This document shows positions 41,249-49,330 of a DNA stretch of 51,272 nt, piece after piece. This DNA is from Gammaproteobacteria bacterium (GTDB taxonomy: Bacteria; Pseudomonadota; Gammaproteobacteria; Steroidobacterales; Steroidobacteraceae): the NCBI GenBank assembly GCA_021773365.1, contig JAJFKF010000093.1, positions 1-51,272 of the forward strand, written 5' to 3'. The translations under genes and the position numbers were made by a program. Under the pieces are notes generated by a model. The model ran no database searches and was not told the DNA's origin. It was given only the letters and a program-made list of their open reading frames with translations. Every line of letters starts with the position of its first letter. The first letter of the stretch is position 1.

Positions 41249-42580
41249 ATGGACCGGTCTTCGCTCACCGAGGTGCTCAAGCGCATCCTTCTGGACGGCC
41301 AGGAAGCCCGGCTTGAAACAGGGCTGGCGCGCCGCCTGAATATCGAGCCGGTGCCCGGCAAGGCAACGGTCTGCATCGGCGTCCGGCGCGGCGGCAAGTC
41401 CACTTACATGGTTCAGTGCATGCAGCGCCTGGTGGAATCAGGCGTGTCCCGCCGGAACATCCTACACATCAATTTCTTCGATGACCGCCTGCATCAGCTG
41501 CAGCATGAAGGCCTGGAAGCCGTCATCGACGCCTACTACTCGCTGTATCCGGAGAAGAAGGGTACTGAAACCGTGCACTGCTTCTTCGACGAGATCCAGG
41601 CAGTACACGGCTGGGAGTCTTTCATCGAACGGCTGCTGCGCACGGAACGCTGCGAGGTCTATATCACCGGATCATCCGCCCAGTTGCTCTCGAAGGAGAT
41701 CGCCACGCAGATGCGCGGACGGGCGCTGTCCTGGGAGATATTTCCCTTTTCCTTCCGTGAGCTGCTCGACCTGCGCGGCTTCGCCGATCCGCTGACCTTG
41801 TCCACCAGACAACAGCTGCTGCTGCAGAAGACTTTCGCGGAGTACTGGGAGAAGGGCGGCTTCCCCGAGGTCATGCCTCACGAGCAGCGCCTGCGCGTGA
41901 AAATACACCAGGAATACTTTCAAACCGCGATGCTCAAGGACATCGTGGAACGCCATGACATCTCTCATCCCCGCGCGGTCATCGATCTGGCGCACTGGCT
42001 GGTGGACCACACCGGCTCGATGTATTCGGTCAATGGTTTGAGCGGCTACCTCAAATCCCTGGGGCACAAAGTGCCCAAGGCCTCCGTTTCAGATTACCTG
42101 GCCTGGTTCGAGGACGCGTACTTCTTCTTCAGCGTGCGGATCTTCGATGCCTCCCTCACCCGCCGCAATGCCAACCCGAAGAAAATCTACTGCATCGACC
42201 ATGCATTGGTGGTCTCCACTTCCTCCGGCATCCTGGTCAACAACGGGCATCTGCTGGAGAACCTGGTGTTCATTGCGCTGCGGCGCCGGTACACGGACAT
42301 TCACTACTACAGGACCCGAAACGGCAGGGAAGTGGACTTCATCGTGCAGCAGGAGCATCGCGAACGCCTGCTCATACAGGTCTGCGAATCCCTGCAGAAC
42401 CCGCAAACGGAGAAACGGGAGGTGGCCGCCCTGCGCGAGGCCATGAACGAACTCAAACTGAGGTCGGCAATCATCCTCACCCGGAGCGAGGAGAAGCGGA
42501 TCGACCTTGAAGAGGGCAGGATATCGGTCATGCCCGTCTGGCGCTTTTTGCTGGATCTTACCGGCTCAGGCGCCTCCTGA
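41249..42580 (+). CDS. AAA_14/DUF4143-family ATPase
   Basis: This 443-residue ATP-binding protein has an AAA_14 domain with Walker A GVRRGGKST at 44-52, Walker B HCFFDEIQ at 110-117 and sensor-like YITGSSAQLLSKE at ~138-150. The DUF4143 region follows (YWEKGGFPEV, LKDIVERHDI, LAHWLVDHTGSMYSVNGLSG). A C-terminal region with RTRNGREVDFIVQ recalls a PD-(D/E)XK nuclease-like fold. Family length is ~380-450 aa. The biological role of this very common family is unclear; genes often sit alone in accessory DNA. It has an AT-rich, palindrome-bearing leader and is flanked by a decayed family member and a truncated sigma gene, so it probably moved in. I see no partner gene. Confidence 0.9.
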   Translation: MDRSSLTEVLKRILLDGQEARLETGLARRLNIEPVPGKATVCIGVRRGGKSTYMVQCMQRLVESGVSRRNILHINFFDDRLHQLQHEGLEAVIDAYYSLYPEKKGTETVHCFFDEIQAVHGWESFIERLLRTERCEVYITGSSAQLLSKEIATQMRGRALSWEIFPFSFRELLDLRGFADPLTLSTRQQLLLQKTFAEYWEKGGFPEVMPHEQRLRVKIHQEYFQTAMLKDIVERHDISHPRAVIDLAHWLVDHTGSMYSVNGLSGYLKSLGHKVPKASVSDYLAWFEDAYFFFSVRIFDASLTRRNANPKKIYCIDHALVVSTSSGILVNNGHLLENLVFIALRRRYTDIHYYRTRNGREVDFIVQQEHRERLLIQVCESLQNPQTEKREVAALREAMNELKLRSAIILTRSEEKRIDLEEGRISVMPVWRFLLDLTGSGAS

Positions 42581-42608
42581 CATCCAGGCTGGCGCGGGGA
42601 CTCTGGCG

Positions 42609-42625
42609 AGGGCGGCTGCCGCCCT
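42609..42625 (+). terminator. Perfect inverted repeat after the ATPase gene
   Basis: AGGGCGGC and GCCGCCCT form an 8-bp inverted repeat with a one-base centre, 29 nt after the ATPase stop. There is no T-tract. It may terminate transcription or mark the end of the inserted segment. Confidence 0.35.
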
Positions 42626-42636
42626 AGTCTCAATAG

Positions 42637-42745
42637 GGGTCAGGTCCGCCGCATCGGCGGTGACGCCGGCGCGGCGGCGGAAGAAGACCTGCAGCGCCGA
42701 GCGGTGCTCGTTCCACAGTGTCTGAATGAGTCGGCGGCGGCTCAT
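42637..42745 (-). pseudogene. Truncated duplicate of the module D sigma gene
   Basis: Read on the minus strand from ATG at 42745-42743, the peptide is MSRRRLIQTLWNEH, then ALQVFFRRR and ADAADLT. It is collinear with sigma D (MNRRRLIQALWSEH, ALQAFFRRR, SDAADLT). Similarity stops abruptly at 42637, right after the ADLT codons, inside the sequence GGGGTCAGGTCC. Upstream similarity to 40559-40655 continues to ~42835, including the GGTACT-N7-AGTACC dyad at 42779-42797 and CTGTCTACCG. The rest of the sigma gene, its fecR and its receptor are absent; the ATPase occupies that side. This is a broken extra module of type D. Confidence 0.85.
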
Positions 42746-42864
42746 GGCCGGTCGGGCCCCCCGGGCGGAAAATGGGTTGGTACTGCTTATGAGTACCAGG
42801 TGTGGTTACTGTCTACCGAAAAATGCAGGGGGAGCGGGAGATTCGGGGAATGCACGAAGGGGAT

Positions 42865-42883
42865 ACAACGTTTCGAACGTTGT
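42865..42883. promoter_or_regulatory. Perfect 19-bp palindrome without an adjacent gene
   Basis: ACAACGTT, a 3-nt centre TCG, then AACGTTGT. It lies in the gene-free part of the 475-bp gap 42581-43055, ~120 nt upstream of the sigma remnant and ~170 nt before the nucleotidyltransferase gene. It looks like an operator orphaned by deletion. The rest of the gap, 42884-43025, shows an AT-rich patch but no gene. Confidence 0.4.
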
Positions 42884-43027
42884 GATATGCAACGCCATGA
42901 ATGTTGCAGATGGTAATTCATTGTATTTAAAGGGTGTATTTGAAGGTGGAGGGCTGTTCCCTCACCTCGAGCACACCCCCGCCAGCGGATAAGGAAGGAA
43001 GGAAGGAGATGGTGCCTTCCCTCATTT

Positions 43028-43063
43028 ACGCAAATTGCGTTAATATTTACGCAATATGCGTAA
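43028..43063 (+). promoter_or_regulatory. Two tandem palindromic operators over the start of the HTH-nucleotidyltransferase gene
   Basis: ACGCAAATTGCGT (43028-43040) and TTACGCAATATGCGTAA (43047-43063) are two palindromes sharing the half-site TTACGCA. The second covers the ATG at 43056 and ends one base before the in-frame ATG at 43065. A repressor bound here would block both promoter and translation start. The gene's own N-terminal winged helix is the obvious candidate, giving autoregulation. Confidence 0.7.
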
Positions 43064-43655
43064 CATGCGAACGCTGGACGCCTTGTTCCCCAAGCGCCGC
43101 CAGGAAATCCTGGCTGCAATGCTCATGCGCCCGGAGAAGAACTGGTACATCTCCGAGCTGGCGAAGCACCTGGACGTAACGCCTTCAAGCCTGCAGCGGG
43201 AACTTCAGGACCTGTCCAGGGCTGGAATCCTGAGCAGTGAGCGCAAAGGGCGGCTGGTGTACTACCAGGCCAATGTGAATTCACCCGTGTTCTCCGATCT
43301 GCGCGGCCTGCTGCTCAAGACGGGTGGGCTGGTGGAGGTGCTGTCGGAGGCGCTGAAGCCGCTGGAGAAGAAGCTGTCGCTGGTATTCGTGTACGGGTCC
43401 ATGGCCAGCGGCCAGGAATTGAACGACAGCGATGTGGACCTGATGGTCGTCGGTGGAGCACGGCCGGCGGACCTCGCCCTCCCCCTGCGCCGCGCGCGTG
43501 AAATTCTCGGCCGGGAGATCAATCCCACGGTCTATACTCCGGCCGAGTTCGACCTCAAGCGCAAGACGAAGGGCTCCTTCCTTGCGAAGGTGATGGACAA
43601 ACCAAGGCTGCTTGTAATGGGTGACAGGGATGAACTGGACCGATCTCCTCGCTAA
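43056..43655 (+). CDS. Winged-helix plus MNT-type nucleotidyltransferase (toxin-antitoxin-like)
   Basis: This 199-residue protein has an ArsR-like winged helix at ~12-75 (WYISELAKHLDVTPSSLQRE, LSRAGILSSERKGRLVYY) fused to a minimal nucleotidyltransferase domain. The latter's core is GSMASGQ at 114-120 and SDVDL at 125-129, giving the catalytic Asp126/Asp128 pair. In MntA/HepT-type systems the MNT protein AMPylates and neutralises a HEPN toxin. The next gene is HEPN-like and overlaps by 26 bases. ATG43056 lies inside an operator palindrome and has no Shine-Dalgarno; ATG43065 (MRTLDALFP) is an equally good start and possibly leaderless. The fused winged helix suggests that it also represses its own operon. 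Confidence 0.85.
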   Translation: MRNMRTLDALFPKRRQEILAAMLMRPEKNWYISELAKHLDVTPSSLQRELQDLSRAGILSSERKGRLVYYQANVNSPVFSDLRGLLLKTGGLVEVLSEALKPLEKKLSLVFVYGSMASGQELNDSDVDLMVVGGARPADLALPLRRAREILGREINPTVYTPAEFDLKRKTKGSFLAKVMDKPRLLVMGDRDELDRSPR

Positions 43656-44082
43656 GAACCTCGTCAGTACACTGGAGCCCAGCAGGGAGGAACTGGCGAA
43701 CCTGCGCTCCATCGTCACGCGAAGCCTTCAGGACGCCTCGGCGACCAACCTGTCGGTCGACATGCAGTTCGTGCTCGCCTACGATGCGGTCCGTACATTG
43801 TCGCTGATGATCGTCAGGGCCGCAGGTTACCGGCCCCGCTCCGTCGGTGGGCACTACAACACCTTCCTGGCGCTCGAGACCGCCGACCCCGCCTTCACTG
43901 AACTCTCGGCGTACTTCGACGGCTGCCGGATGAAACGCAACGAGTGCGAGTACGACTTCGCTGGCGGCATCAGCGAAACCGACGCGGAGGGCCTTCTGAA
44001 GGTGGCGCGGGAGTTCACCATCCAATGCGAAACGTGGATCGCGGCGCGCAGGCCCGACCTCGTCAGATCAGAGTCTGCGTAG
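43630..44082 (+). CDS. HEPN-like partner of the nucleotidyltransferase
   Basis: This ~150-residue all-helical protein starts at MNWTDLLAKN; a GTG at 43621 adds three residues. It has the look of a SAV_6107-type HEPN domain: DMQFVLAYDAVRTLSLMIV, HYNTFLALE and the motif RMKRNECEYD at about 100-109. Canonical HEPN RNases carry R-x4-6-H; here the histidine position is Glu or Tyr, so RNase activity is uncertain. In HepT the tyrosine near the RN motif is the AMPylation target, and a tyrosine is present here (EYD). The overlap with the nucleotidyltransferase gene implies coupled translation. Probable role: toxin or its modified partner. Confidence 0.65.
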   Translation: MNWTDLLAKNLVSTLEPSREELANLRSIVTRSLQDASATNLSVDMQFVLAYDAVRTLSLMIVRAAGYRPRSVGGHYNTFLALETADPAFTELSAYFDGCRMKRNECEYDFAGGISETDAEGLLKVAREFTIQCETWIAARRPDLVRSESA

Positions 44083-44226
44083 CCGCTCCCGCCGGATTCA
44101 CCGCTCTCGATGGCATCAGCGGCGCTTGGCCCTGCCAGCGGATCTTTCTTCTGCTCGCTGTTGATGCGCCGGCGACGATACCCTCCGACCAGCGCAATGG
44201 CCGGCCGGGGGGGGTGCTCGATCGGG

Positions 44227-47200
44227 TCAGTGGCCGAAGCGCTTGGTGAAGGCGATGGAATAGCGCCGCAGTCGCGCGTCGCCTTCGGTGGCGTAGCCGC
44301 GGACCAATGCGCCGGCGCTGGCCAGGATGGGCGGGCTGGTGTTGAGCACGTTCTGCACCGACACCTGCAGCTCGGTGTTCTCCAGCAGGCCACGGGCGAA
44401 TCCCGGTGCATTGTTGAAGCGGTAGCGGCCGTAGGCATCGTGATAGGTCTGCGTGGGGATGAACGCCGAACCCTGGTTGAGCATTGCCGTGTTGCGAGTC
44501 GTCGTCGAAGCCCTGCCGGTATATACCCGCGAGGCATCGTAGTACTGCAGATTCCAGCCCAGCTCCAGCGGGCCGCGGCTCCATCTGAGGCCCGCGTTGG
44601 CGCGCCATTTCAGCGGACCATTGCTGTAGCCCACGATGTTCAGCTCCTGCGCATCCGGTACTGGCTGCTGCGCCAGCCGCGGCTGCACGGTGGCGATCAC
44701 ATTGGCCGCGAAGGCGCCCAGGCGTGTCTCCCAGGTGTAGTCGGCCTGGATGTCCACCGCTTCCACCAGGCTGTGGGCGATATTGACGAACCCCGTGTTC
44801 AACTCACGAATCGTGCCGCCGGTGTAGCCCAGCGCCTGGTCGGCCGGAGTCAGCGGATTGCGCACGATGGCGCCTGGAAAGTTGTCCTCCAGGTCGATCA
44901 GCACCTGCGTAACCAGGGTACCGATCTCATCGAGCTTCTCGATGCGGGTGTAGTCCAGCGACAGCCTCAGACCCGGCAGGCTCGTCGGAGTGAGAATCGC
45001 CCCCGCCGACCAGCTTTGCGAGTGCTCCGGGCGCAGCGCCAGGCTGCCGAGGCTGGAGTATTTCTCGACCGTGGCGGCGGTGATGGCCTCACCATCGCGT
45101 TTGGGGTCCCTGTTACCGAAGAGCGCAAGAAGGGACAGTGGGTAGTCAGCCTCGGAGAGCTGAGAAGGTGATGGCGGCAGTAATCCTTCGCCATAACTGA
45201 TACGCAGCGCCAAGTTTTCCAAGGGCGTGTAGCGCACGCCCAGCGTGTACTGATGGCCGGTGACGTTGTTGATCTGCATCGGCACATCCGGAAAGGGTCC
45301 GTCGGCAGAGGGCACGGTTATTTGTGAGCCAAAAGGGTGCGTACCGGTGCGGGTGGCATCGTGGCGGTAGGAGGCCTGCAGATCGAGACCGGCAAGCCCC
45401 CGCCGCGCATTGACCGCGGATACCAACGGCGCGGTCAGCTCGGTGTACACGCTCTCGGTGGTCGAGCCAATTTCAGGATAATAGGTATGGGTCGGAGTGG
45501 TTTCGCCTTGGTTAATACGGGTAAAGAGCTGATCTCCGGTAAACTGCTGGCGCTTTTCCAGCAGCGCAGCCAGCCGCAGCGGCCCACCGGGCAGCTGCAG
45601 CAGGGGGCCGGCCACGCGCAGCGTGGCATTCTTCTGCACCGCTGGCCATTCCGCCCCGGCGAATTCGCGTTGCCCCGGGCCGCCTGGGACGTAGGCGGAA
45701 AAATCAATTGGATAGGCATTCACATCGCTCAAGGGATTGAGTCGCCCGTCGATCAGGGCAGTGGCCCCGTCCGCTGTAAACAGGTCTCGCGGAAAGTCAT
45801 AAGTGGAATTCGACCGGCTCCAGCTGTATTCAGCCTGCACCGTCCACTGCCGCGGCAGGCGCACGATCAGTCCGCCGCCGACCTGCTCCGTCAATGATTC
45901 AGCGTGGGTCCGCAGCCGGCTGGCATCGTAGCCGGGCAGGGGAATGGACAGCCTCACCGCCTCGGTGAAGGGATTGTTCGCGCCCACCGGCAGGGTGAGA
46001 GTGGCATCTGTCAAAGCTGAGTAGCTCCCCATGCGCAATGAGCGGCTGTCATAGCGGGAGACATCGACGAAGGCCTCGACATGATCGGTAAACTCGCGCC
46101 GCAGGTTCAGCGCCAGCGAGCTCACCGTGGGCGAAGAAAGCAGCGAGTACTGCTTGCCGCGGGGATCGTTGGGCAGATCCAGGTTGTAGTGCCCGGCAGT
46201 GCCCAGAAAGGCCGCGCCATTGTCACTGGCCGGGCCCGCATACCCCACCGGCACGTGGGCAATGGGCGAATTCAGGGAGCCGCCTGCGAGCAACTCCAGG
46301 CTTCTGCCGCTGACGCTCCTCACATTGGTGGTGTAGCCGTACACCGGCTGACTTGCGGTCACAAAGGCCGCATGATTGTTTACATCCTGCAGGCGGCGGG
46401 AGCGAACCGTGAAATCCCGGTCGCCGATGTACAGGGGATTGCCGTCGCGGTAGCTGGCCAAGACCATCACGCTGGTGCGTCCGCCTTCCAGGGTAAATCC
46501 GCCCGTGGCATCCAGCCGGCGCTCGGCGCCACCGCCGGCAAAGGTGCCGTCGTAGCGGGCGCTGAGTTCCAGATCGTTGTAATTGCGCTTCAGGATGATG
46601 TTCACCACCCCGCCGGTGGCCCCGCCGCCGTAAATGCCGCCCGCCGTGGAGGGCAGGATCTCGATGCGCTCCACTGCCGACATCGGGATGCCGTTGATGT
46701 CCGGCTGAGCGAAGTCAACCGAATCGGCCACGCCCGGCATGCGCCGGCCATTGACCAGGATCAGGGTCTGATCGGCGCCCAGGCCGCGAAGGTCGATGGT
46801 GCTTTGTTCGCCCGACAGCCCATTGAGATTCTGGCCATTGCTGGCACGCGACTGGTTCATCGGCAAGCGTGTTCTCAGGAAGGTATCGAGGTCCGGCGCA
46901 ATGGAGCGGCTGATTTCTTCTGCGTCAAACACCACGTAGGGCTGCACATCGTCCTCGGTGCGGCGGATGTCGGTGTTGGAGGTGCGGGCGCCTTTGACGA
47001 GGATTTCGGGGATGCCTTTGCCTGATGCCAGCGCTTCCTTTTCGGAGGGTGCTGCCGTCTGCTGCTGCTGCCCTCCGCTCGTCTCATCCTGGACTCGAAC
47101 CAGCCTGATGGTTCGCGGCTGCGGCTCGTGCGCGACAGAGGACGTGGAGACCTGACCGTTGGTGGCGCGTGTGCTGATGGTGACTGTTCCGTCCTGAACG

Positions 47201-47505
47201 ACGGCATAGCTCAGGCCCGTGCCCTGCAGCAGCGCCTTCAGCGCCGCGCGAATGGCCAGGCGACCACTGACGCCGGCGGAGGCCGTGCTCGGCAACTCGT
47301 CACTGGAGGTCAGCAGCTGCAGATTGGCCTGCTGCGAGAAGCGCAGCAGCGCCGACTCCAGCGGCTGAGGCGGGATACTGAAGGTGATTTCCCGGTCCAG
47401 ATCCACTGACTGAGGCTGCGCTGCCGGCCCAGCGGCGGCAACGCCGACGAACATCAGCGCGGCGAGCACGCCGGACAGCATTCGAACAAAATTCCTGCCA
47501 AACAT
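44227..47505 (-). CDS. Module E TonB-dependent receptor with STN domain
   Basis: This 1,092-residue receptor has a signal peptide to ~26 (LMFVGVAAAGPAAQ). Its STN domain at ~41-110 (FSIPPQPLESALLRFSQQAN) differs from the other four. The shared PEILVKGARTSNTDIRRTED linker, plug and barrel follow. The barrel is nearly the same as in receptor D (RWSRGPLELGWNLQYYDASR in both) and ends RYSIAFTKRFGH. It follows fecR E by 63 nt. The pairing of a D-like barrel with a different STN domain and a different class of sigma factor suggests recombination. Confidence 0.93.
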   Translation of the reverse strand: MFGRNFVRMLSGVLAALMFVGVAAAGPAAQPQSVDLDREITFSIPPQPLESALLRFSQQANLQLLTSSDELPSTASAGVSGRLAIRAALKALLQGTGLSYAVVQDGTVTISTRATNGQVSTSSVAHEPQPRTIRLVRVQDETSGGQQQQTAAPSEKEALASGKGIPEILVKGARTSNTDIRRTEDDVQPYVVFDAEEISRSIAPDLDTFLRTRLPMNQSRASNGQNLNGLSGEQSTIDLRGLGADQTLILVNGRRMPGVADSVDFAQPDINGIPMSAVERIEILPSTAGGIYGGGATGGVVNIILKRNYNDLELSARYDGTFAGGGAERRLDATGGFTLEGGRTSVMVLASYRDGNPLYIGDRDFTVRSRRLQDVNNHAAFVTASQPVYGYTTNVRSVSGRSLELLAGGSLNSPIAHVPVGYAGPASDNGAAFLGTAGHYNLDLPNDPRGKQYSLLSSPTVSSLALNLRREFTDHVEAFVDVSRYDSRSLRMGSYSALTDATLTLPVGANNPFTEAVRLSIPLPGYDASRLRTHAESLTEQVGGGLIVRLPRQWTVQAEYSWSRSNSTYDFPRDLFTADGATALIDGRLNPLSDVNAYPIDFSAYVPGGPGQREFAGAEWPAVQKNATLRVAGPLLQLPGGPLRLAALLEKRQQFTGDQLFTRINQGETTPTHTYYPEIGSTTESVYTELTAPLVSAVNARRGLAGLDLQASYRHDATRTGTHPFGSQITVPSADGPFPDVPMQINNVTGHQYTLGVRYTPLENLALRISYGEGLLPPSPSQLSEADYPLSLLALFGNRDPKRDGEAITAATVEKYSSLGSLALRPEHSQSWSAGAILTPTSLPGLRLSLDYTRIEKLDEIGTLVTQVLIDLEDNFPGAIVRNPLTPADQALGYTGGTIRELNTGFVNIAHSLVEAVDIQADYTWETRLGAFAANVIATVQPRLAQQPVPDAQELNIVGYSNGPLKWRANAGLRWSRGPLELGWNLQYYDASRVYTGRASTTTRNTAMLNQGSAFIPTQTYHDAYGRYRFNNAPGFARGLLENTELQVSVQNVLNTSPPILASAGALVRGYATEGDARLRRYSIAFTKRFGH

Positions 47506-47568
47506 AACCAGACCTCTCTGCGTGTTGCTGTGTCGCCGCCGGTTGACCGGAGCGACAAGAACGACGGA

Positions 47569-48591
47569 TCAGTCGGGAATTCCGGAAATCACCACCGCGG
47601 CCTTGCCTTCGCGCACACTCACCGGAAAAATCTCCGGCAGCGCGCGCAGCCAGTCCTGGACGCGGTCGGCGAACACCGTGCCGGTGAAGCGCAGCTCACC
47701 GAGCCGCGGATCGCTCAGCGCCACCGGCTGGGTTGCATAGCGATTGACGCTGGCCAGCACCGCGCGCAGCGGCTCGCGCGTGAATTCCAGCCGGCCGCTT
47801 TGCCATGACGCCACCGCATCAGGCAGCACCTGACTCACCTGCACCCGTTCCGCTTCGGCATCGATGACGATCTGCTCGCCTGCCGCAGCGCGCAGCGGCA
47901 CGGCCGATGCTTCGCCCGCAGGATCGACGGCCACCAGGCCTTCCGAGACGCTGATCACCACGCGGGCACCGGCCGCACGCACATTGAACGCCGTACCCAG
48001 AGCAGTCACCCGCAACTCGCCCACATTGACAATAAACGGTCGCGTGCGATCGGGCTCGACACGGAAGTACGCCTCACCCTGCTCCAGCGTCAGGCGCCGC
48101 GCCTGCGCATCGAAGTGCGTGGCCAGTTTCGATCCGGCGCCCAGCGCGACCGTAGAGCCGTCAGCCAGCTTCAGGGTGCGGTTCTCGCCTGCCTGCGTGG
48201 TCAGCAGGCCCGCTGGTGAACGGTCAAACATCTGCGGCATGAGCTGGTGTGCCAGCACCGCGGCGACCAGCACACTGGCGGCCAGCGCCAGTGGCACGGC
48301 GAACCGGCTGCGCCTGCGCGCCATCGTGACAGGGGCAAAGCTGCCGTCGGACTCGTGCGATGGTGAACGCGACGGCGCCAGATCGAAGGCCTCCGGGGCC
48401 ACGTTCGCCGTTCCCTGCCAGACCTCGCGTGCCTGCTCGAAGGCCTCGCGGTTGCGCGCATCCTCATGACACCAGTCCAGCCAGCTTGCGATCAGCTCCG
48501 GTGACTGCGGTGATTCGCGCAGATCGATGAACCACTGGCAGGCACGGTCGAAACGCATCGCCTGGTCAGCCACGGGTGTCATGGTATTCAT
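47569..48591 (-). CDS. Module E FecR-type sigma regulator
   Basis: This 340-residue FecR protein overlaps sigma E by ATGA. The cytoplasmic segment has ACQWFIDLRESPQSPELIAS and AFEQAREVWQG. The transmembrane helix lies at ~98-116 (AVPLALAASVLVAAVLAH). The periplasmic FecR domain shows LKLADGSTVALGAGSKLAT, GEAYFRVEPDRTRPFIVN and ALGTAFNVRA. The C-terminal part has SWQSGRLEFTREPLRAVLAS and RFTGTVFADRVQDWLRALPE. Its N-terminal region differs from those of FecR A-D, in line with its different sigma partner. Confidence 0.92.
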   Translation of the reverse strand: MNTMTPVADQAMRFDRACQWFIDLRESPQSPELIASWLDWCHEDARNREAFEQAREVWQGTANVAPEAFDLAPSRSPSHESDGSFAPVTMARRRSRFAVPLALAASVLVAAVLAHQLMPQMFDRSPAGLLTTQAGENRTLKLADGSTVALGAGSKLATHFDAQARRLTLEQGEAYFRVEPDRTRPFIVNVGELRVTALGTAFNVRAAGARVVISVSEGLVAVDPAGEASAVPLRAAAGEQIVIDAEAERVQVSQVLPDAVASWQSGRLEFTREPLRAVLASVNRYATQPVALSDPRLGELRFTGTVFADRVQDWLRALPEIFPVSVREGKAAVVISGIPD

Positions 48592-49118
48592 TTCACGCCC
48601 TCGTCCATCCGCGCGCGCACATGCTTCATCGCTTCCATGACGTAGTAGCGCACCATGCGGTCCGTCACGCCCATGGCCTCGGCCACTTCCTGCAGGCCCA
48701 GTTCATAGACCCGGTACAACAAGAAGGCCCGGCGACATTTTTCGGGCAGCTCCTGCAGATAACCCATGGCCAGTGAGGCCTGCTGATCGCTGTCCACGCG
48801 CTGCTCGGCGGTTGCCTGCTCGATGCCCTCCTCCGGCACATCGAAGCGGCGATGCACGGCATCGCAGGTGGCGCTATGTCGCAGGCGGTCCACGGCCAGG
48901 TTGGCGGCGGTCCTGAACAGGTAGCCGCGCAGGAAGCTCACCGCCCCCGGCTTGTCCAGCTGCAGCAGGCGGGCGTAGGCCTCCTGGGCCACCTCGCGCG
49001 CATCCTGCTCCGACCGCAGGCGGGTGCAGAGAAAACCTACAAGCTCTTGATTATGCTCACGAAACAGCCGCGCGAGCACGTCGGCGCGAGGCTCCGTGGC
49101 CTGCCCGTCGGTACTCAT
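48588..49118 (-). CDS. Module E ECF sigma factor
   Basis: This 176-residue ECF sigma factor starts at MSTDGQATEP. A start at 49172 would add 18 residues but would leave only five bases to an upstream dyad (49178-49213), so I prefer the shorter form with GAGG five bases before it. Region 2 contains AREVAQEAYARLLQL and YLFRTAANLAVDRLRH. Region 4 contains ELGLQEVAEAMGVTDRMVRY. It is noticeably less like sigma A-D than they are like each other. Confidence 0.9.
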   Translation of the reverse strand: MSTDGQATEPRADVLARLFREHNQELVGFLCTRLRSEQDAREVAQEAYARLLQLDKPGAVSFLRGYLFRTAANLAVDRLRHSATCDAVHRRFDVPEEGIEQATAEQRVDSDQQASLAMGYLQELPEKCRRAFLLYRVYELGLQEVAEAMGVTDRMVRYYVMEAMKHVRARMDEGVK

Positions 49119-49177
49119 CGGCGCCTCGCTCCGCAGTGGCGGCGCGGGCGCATCCTGTCTGCCGCTGTTCATTCCGG

Positions 49178-49213
49178 CCGGTTACTCAGGTCTGATCGGT
49201 GACAAGGTAACGG
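49178..49213 (-). promoter_or_regulatory. Weak dyad upstream of sigma E
   Basis: CCGGTTAC at 49178-49185 and GTAACGG at 49207-49213 are inverted apart from one extra base, with a 21-nt spacer. Position and size resemble the GTAC dyads of modules B-D, but the core differs (GTTAC/GTAAC). It may be chance. Confidence 0.25.
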
Positions 49214-49330
49214 ATGAGCGGGGAAATCCGGAAATGCCGGGCGCTGCCTGGATGAAGATCACATGTTGTTCAGGACATCAGTTCGGGAAGGAGCGTCAGT
49301 CCGGTGGCTGCCGACTCCACCGCCTTGAGA

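Noticed and set aside
24042-47505. Repeated receptor sequences as insertion-sequence copies
   Set aside because: The repeats are full-length paralogous coding genes with signal peptides and differing ends. No transposase or terminal repeats flank them.
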